Source of the DNA: Embleya sp040605455
Lineage (GTDB): Bacteria; Actinomycetota; Actinomycetes; Streptomycetales; Streptomycetaceae
DNA length: 12,443 nucleotides
Assembly (NCBI RefSeq): GCF_040605455.1
Contig: NZ_JBEXCV010000202.1
Location: forward strand, 1 to 12,443
Direction of reading: 5' to 3'
Shown: positions 11,923 through 12,443 of the stretch, one piece after another
Position numbering within the stretch: the stretch's first letter is position 1
How the letters are laid out: every line of letters begins with the position of its first letter
Notes under the pieces: model-generated
Databases searched by the model: none
Told to the model about the DNA's origin: nothing
Seen by the model: only the letters and a program-made list of their open reading frames with translations
Program-made: the position numbers and the translations under genes

Positions 11923-12443
11923 TCACGGCACGTCGACGCCTGTCGGCAACTGCGGTGAGGCCGGGCTGGTCGGCGGCGTGGTGCTCGGCGGTGGTGGTGC
12001 CGACGTCGTCGTCGCCGGTGCCGACGTGCTGCCCTGCGACGGCGAGTTGGCCGGGCTCGACGATCGCGGGGAGTTCGCCGGCGCCGAGGTCGTGGCCGAG
12101 GTCGTCTCCCGCACCGTCGTGGTGGATGTGGCCGTCGCCCCGGTCGAGCCCGGCTTGTGGCTGCCGGTCGGCGCAGCCGGCTTGTCCCGGTCGACCTTGG
12201 GCTCGGCCTCGACGCCTCGGTTGGGGGTGTTCGGGTCGAAGGCCGCCGAGCCGGTGGAGCCCACCGGTCTGCGATGGTCGCCCTTGTCCGGCGAGTCCGA
12301 GCCCATCGCGACCACGGCGGCCAGGGTGGCCATCAGCACCACCGCCGCGCCCGCCGTCATCAGCACGCCGCGCCGGCCGATCCCGCCGCGCGCCGCGCCG
12401 GCTCCGCCCTCCGTGGTCGCCGCGACCGCCCCCCGGTCGCCGC
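11923..12443 (-). CDS. Membrane-anchored protein with Ser/Thr/Pro-rich extracellular tail (5' end outside the window)
   Basis: The frame is open from the right window edge to a stop at 11923-11925. The visible part begins with a Gly/Ala/Arg-rich cytoplasmic stretch ending IGRRG, then one hydrophobic helix (about VLMTAGAAVVLMATLAAVV), then GSDSPDKGDHRRP. A long low-complexity tail follows, rich in Ser, Thr, Pro and Ala (for example TSTTTVRETTSATTSAP, SAPPPPSTTPPTSPASP). The layout is cytoplasm-helix-outside with a wall-spanning stalk. No folded domain is visible in the window, so the functional part, if any, lies upstream. GTG 12366 could be an internal start but would remove the basic segment that orients the helix. 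Function unknown. Confidence 0.75.
   Translation of the reverse strand, partial: GDRGAVAATTEGGAGAARGGIGRRGVLMTAGAAVVLMATLAAVVAMGSDSPDKGDHRRPVGSTGSAAFDPNTPNRGVEAEPKVDRDKPAAPTGSHKPGSTGATATSTTTVRETTSATTSAPANSPRSSSPANSPSQGSTSAPATTTSAPPPPSTTPPTSPASPQLPTGVDVP

Overview
The window reads as chromosome of a high-GC, Streptomyces-like actinomycete. Most genes use G/C at nearly every third codon position, start often with GTG, and overlap their neighbours by a few bases. Several families are typical of Streptomycetaceae: a conservon (CvnA-D), the SCO5389 family, a small CxxC protein often labelled 'ATP/GTP-binding', and the actinobacterial mismatch endonuclease NucS. No rRNA, tRNA, CRISPR or insertion sequence was seen.

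Layout. (1) 1-2492: a conservon operon whose sensor-kinase gene is represented only by its C-terminal tail, followed by overlapping genes for a Roadblock/LC7 protein, a DUF742 protein and a small GTPase, then a TsaA/TrmO-like methyltransferase. A compact hairpin follows. (2) 2625-4948: a two-gene accessory module of visibly lower GC. It encodes a WXG-like/DUF1023 alpha/beta hydrolase and, 11 bases later, a secreted lipoprotein. (3) 4949-5691: a graveyard holding decayed 3' tails of the same three genes (methyltransferase, hydrolase, lipoprotein) in the same order and orientation. This is the most striking structure in the window. (4) 5692-8854: a luciferase-like flavin monooxygenase (minus strand) diverging from a double-length 3-hydroxyacyl-CoA dehydrogenase (plus strand). 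(5) 8926-9703: a strong terminator that runs straight into a probably leaderless small CxxC gene, tail-to-tail with a four-helix membrane protein. (6) 9777-10294: minus-strand relics of a catabolic pair, the C-terminal domain of an acyl-CoA ligase joined by a GTGA overlap to the first 26 codons of an aldehyde dehydrogenase. (7) 10366-12443: an SCO5389-family gene diverging from nucS, a 20-bp-stem terminator, and the C-terminal part of a membrane-anchored Ser/Thr/Pro-rich protein.

How the genes may work together. The conservon proteins would form a membrane-associated signalling complex resembling a G-protein-coupled receptor system, with the kinase apparently lost or displaced here. The hydrolase/lipoprotein pair resembles a secreted lipase or esterase effector with a surface lipoprotein partner, by analogy with the staphylococcal type VII lipase TslA and its TilA lipoproteins. 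The decayed tails next to it suggest that this spot duplicated, or exchanged, such modules. The remaining genes are housekeeping (beta-oxidation-type metabolism, mismatch repair) flanked by gene debris.
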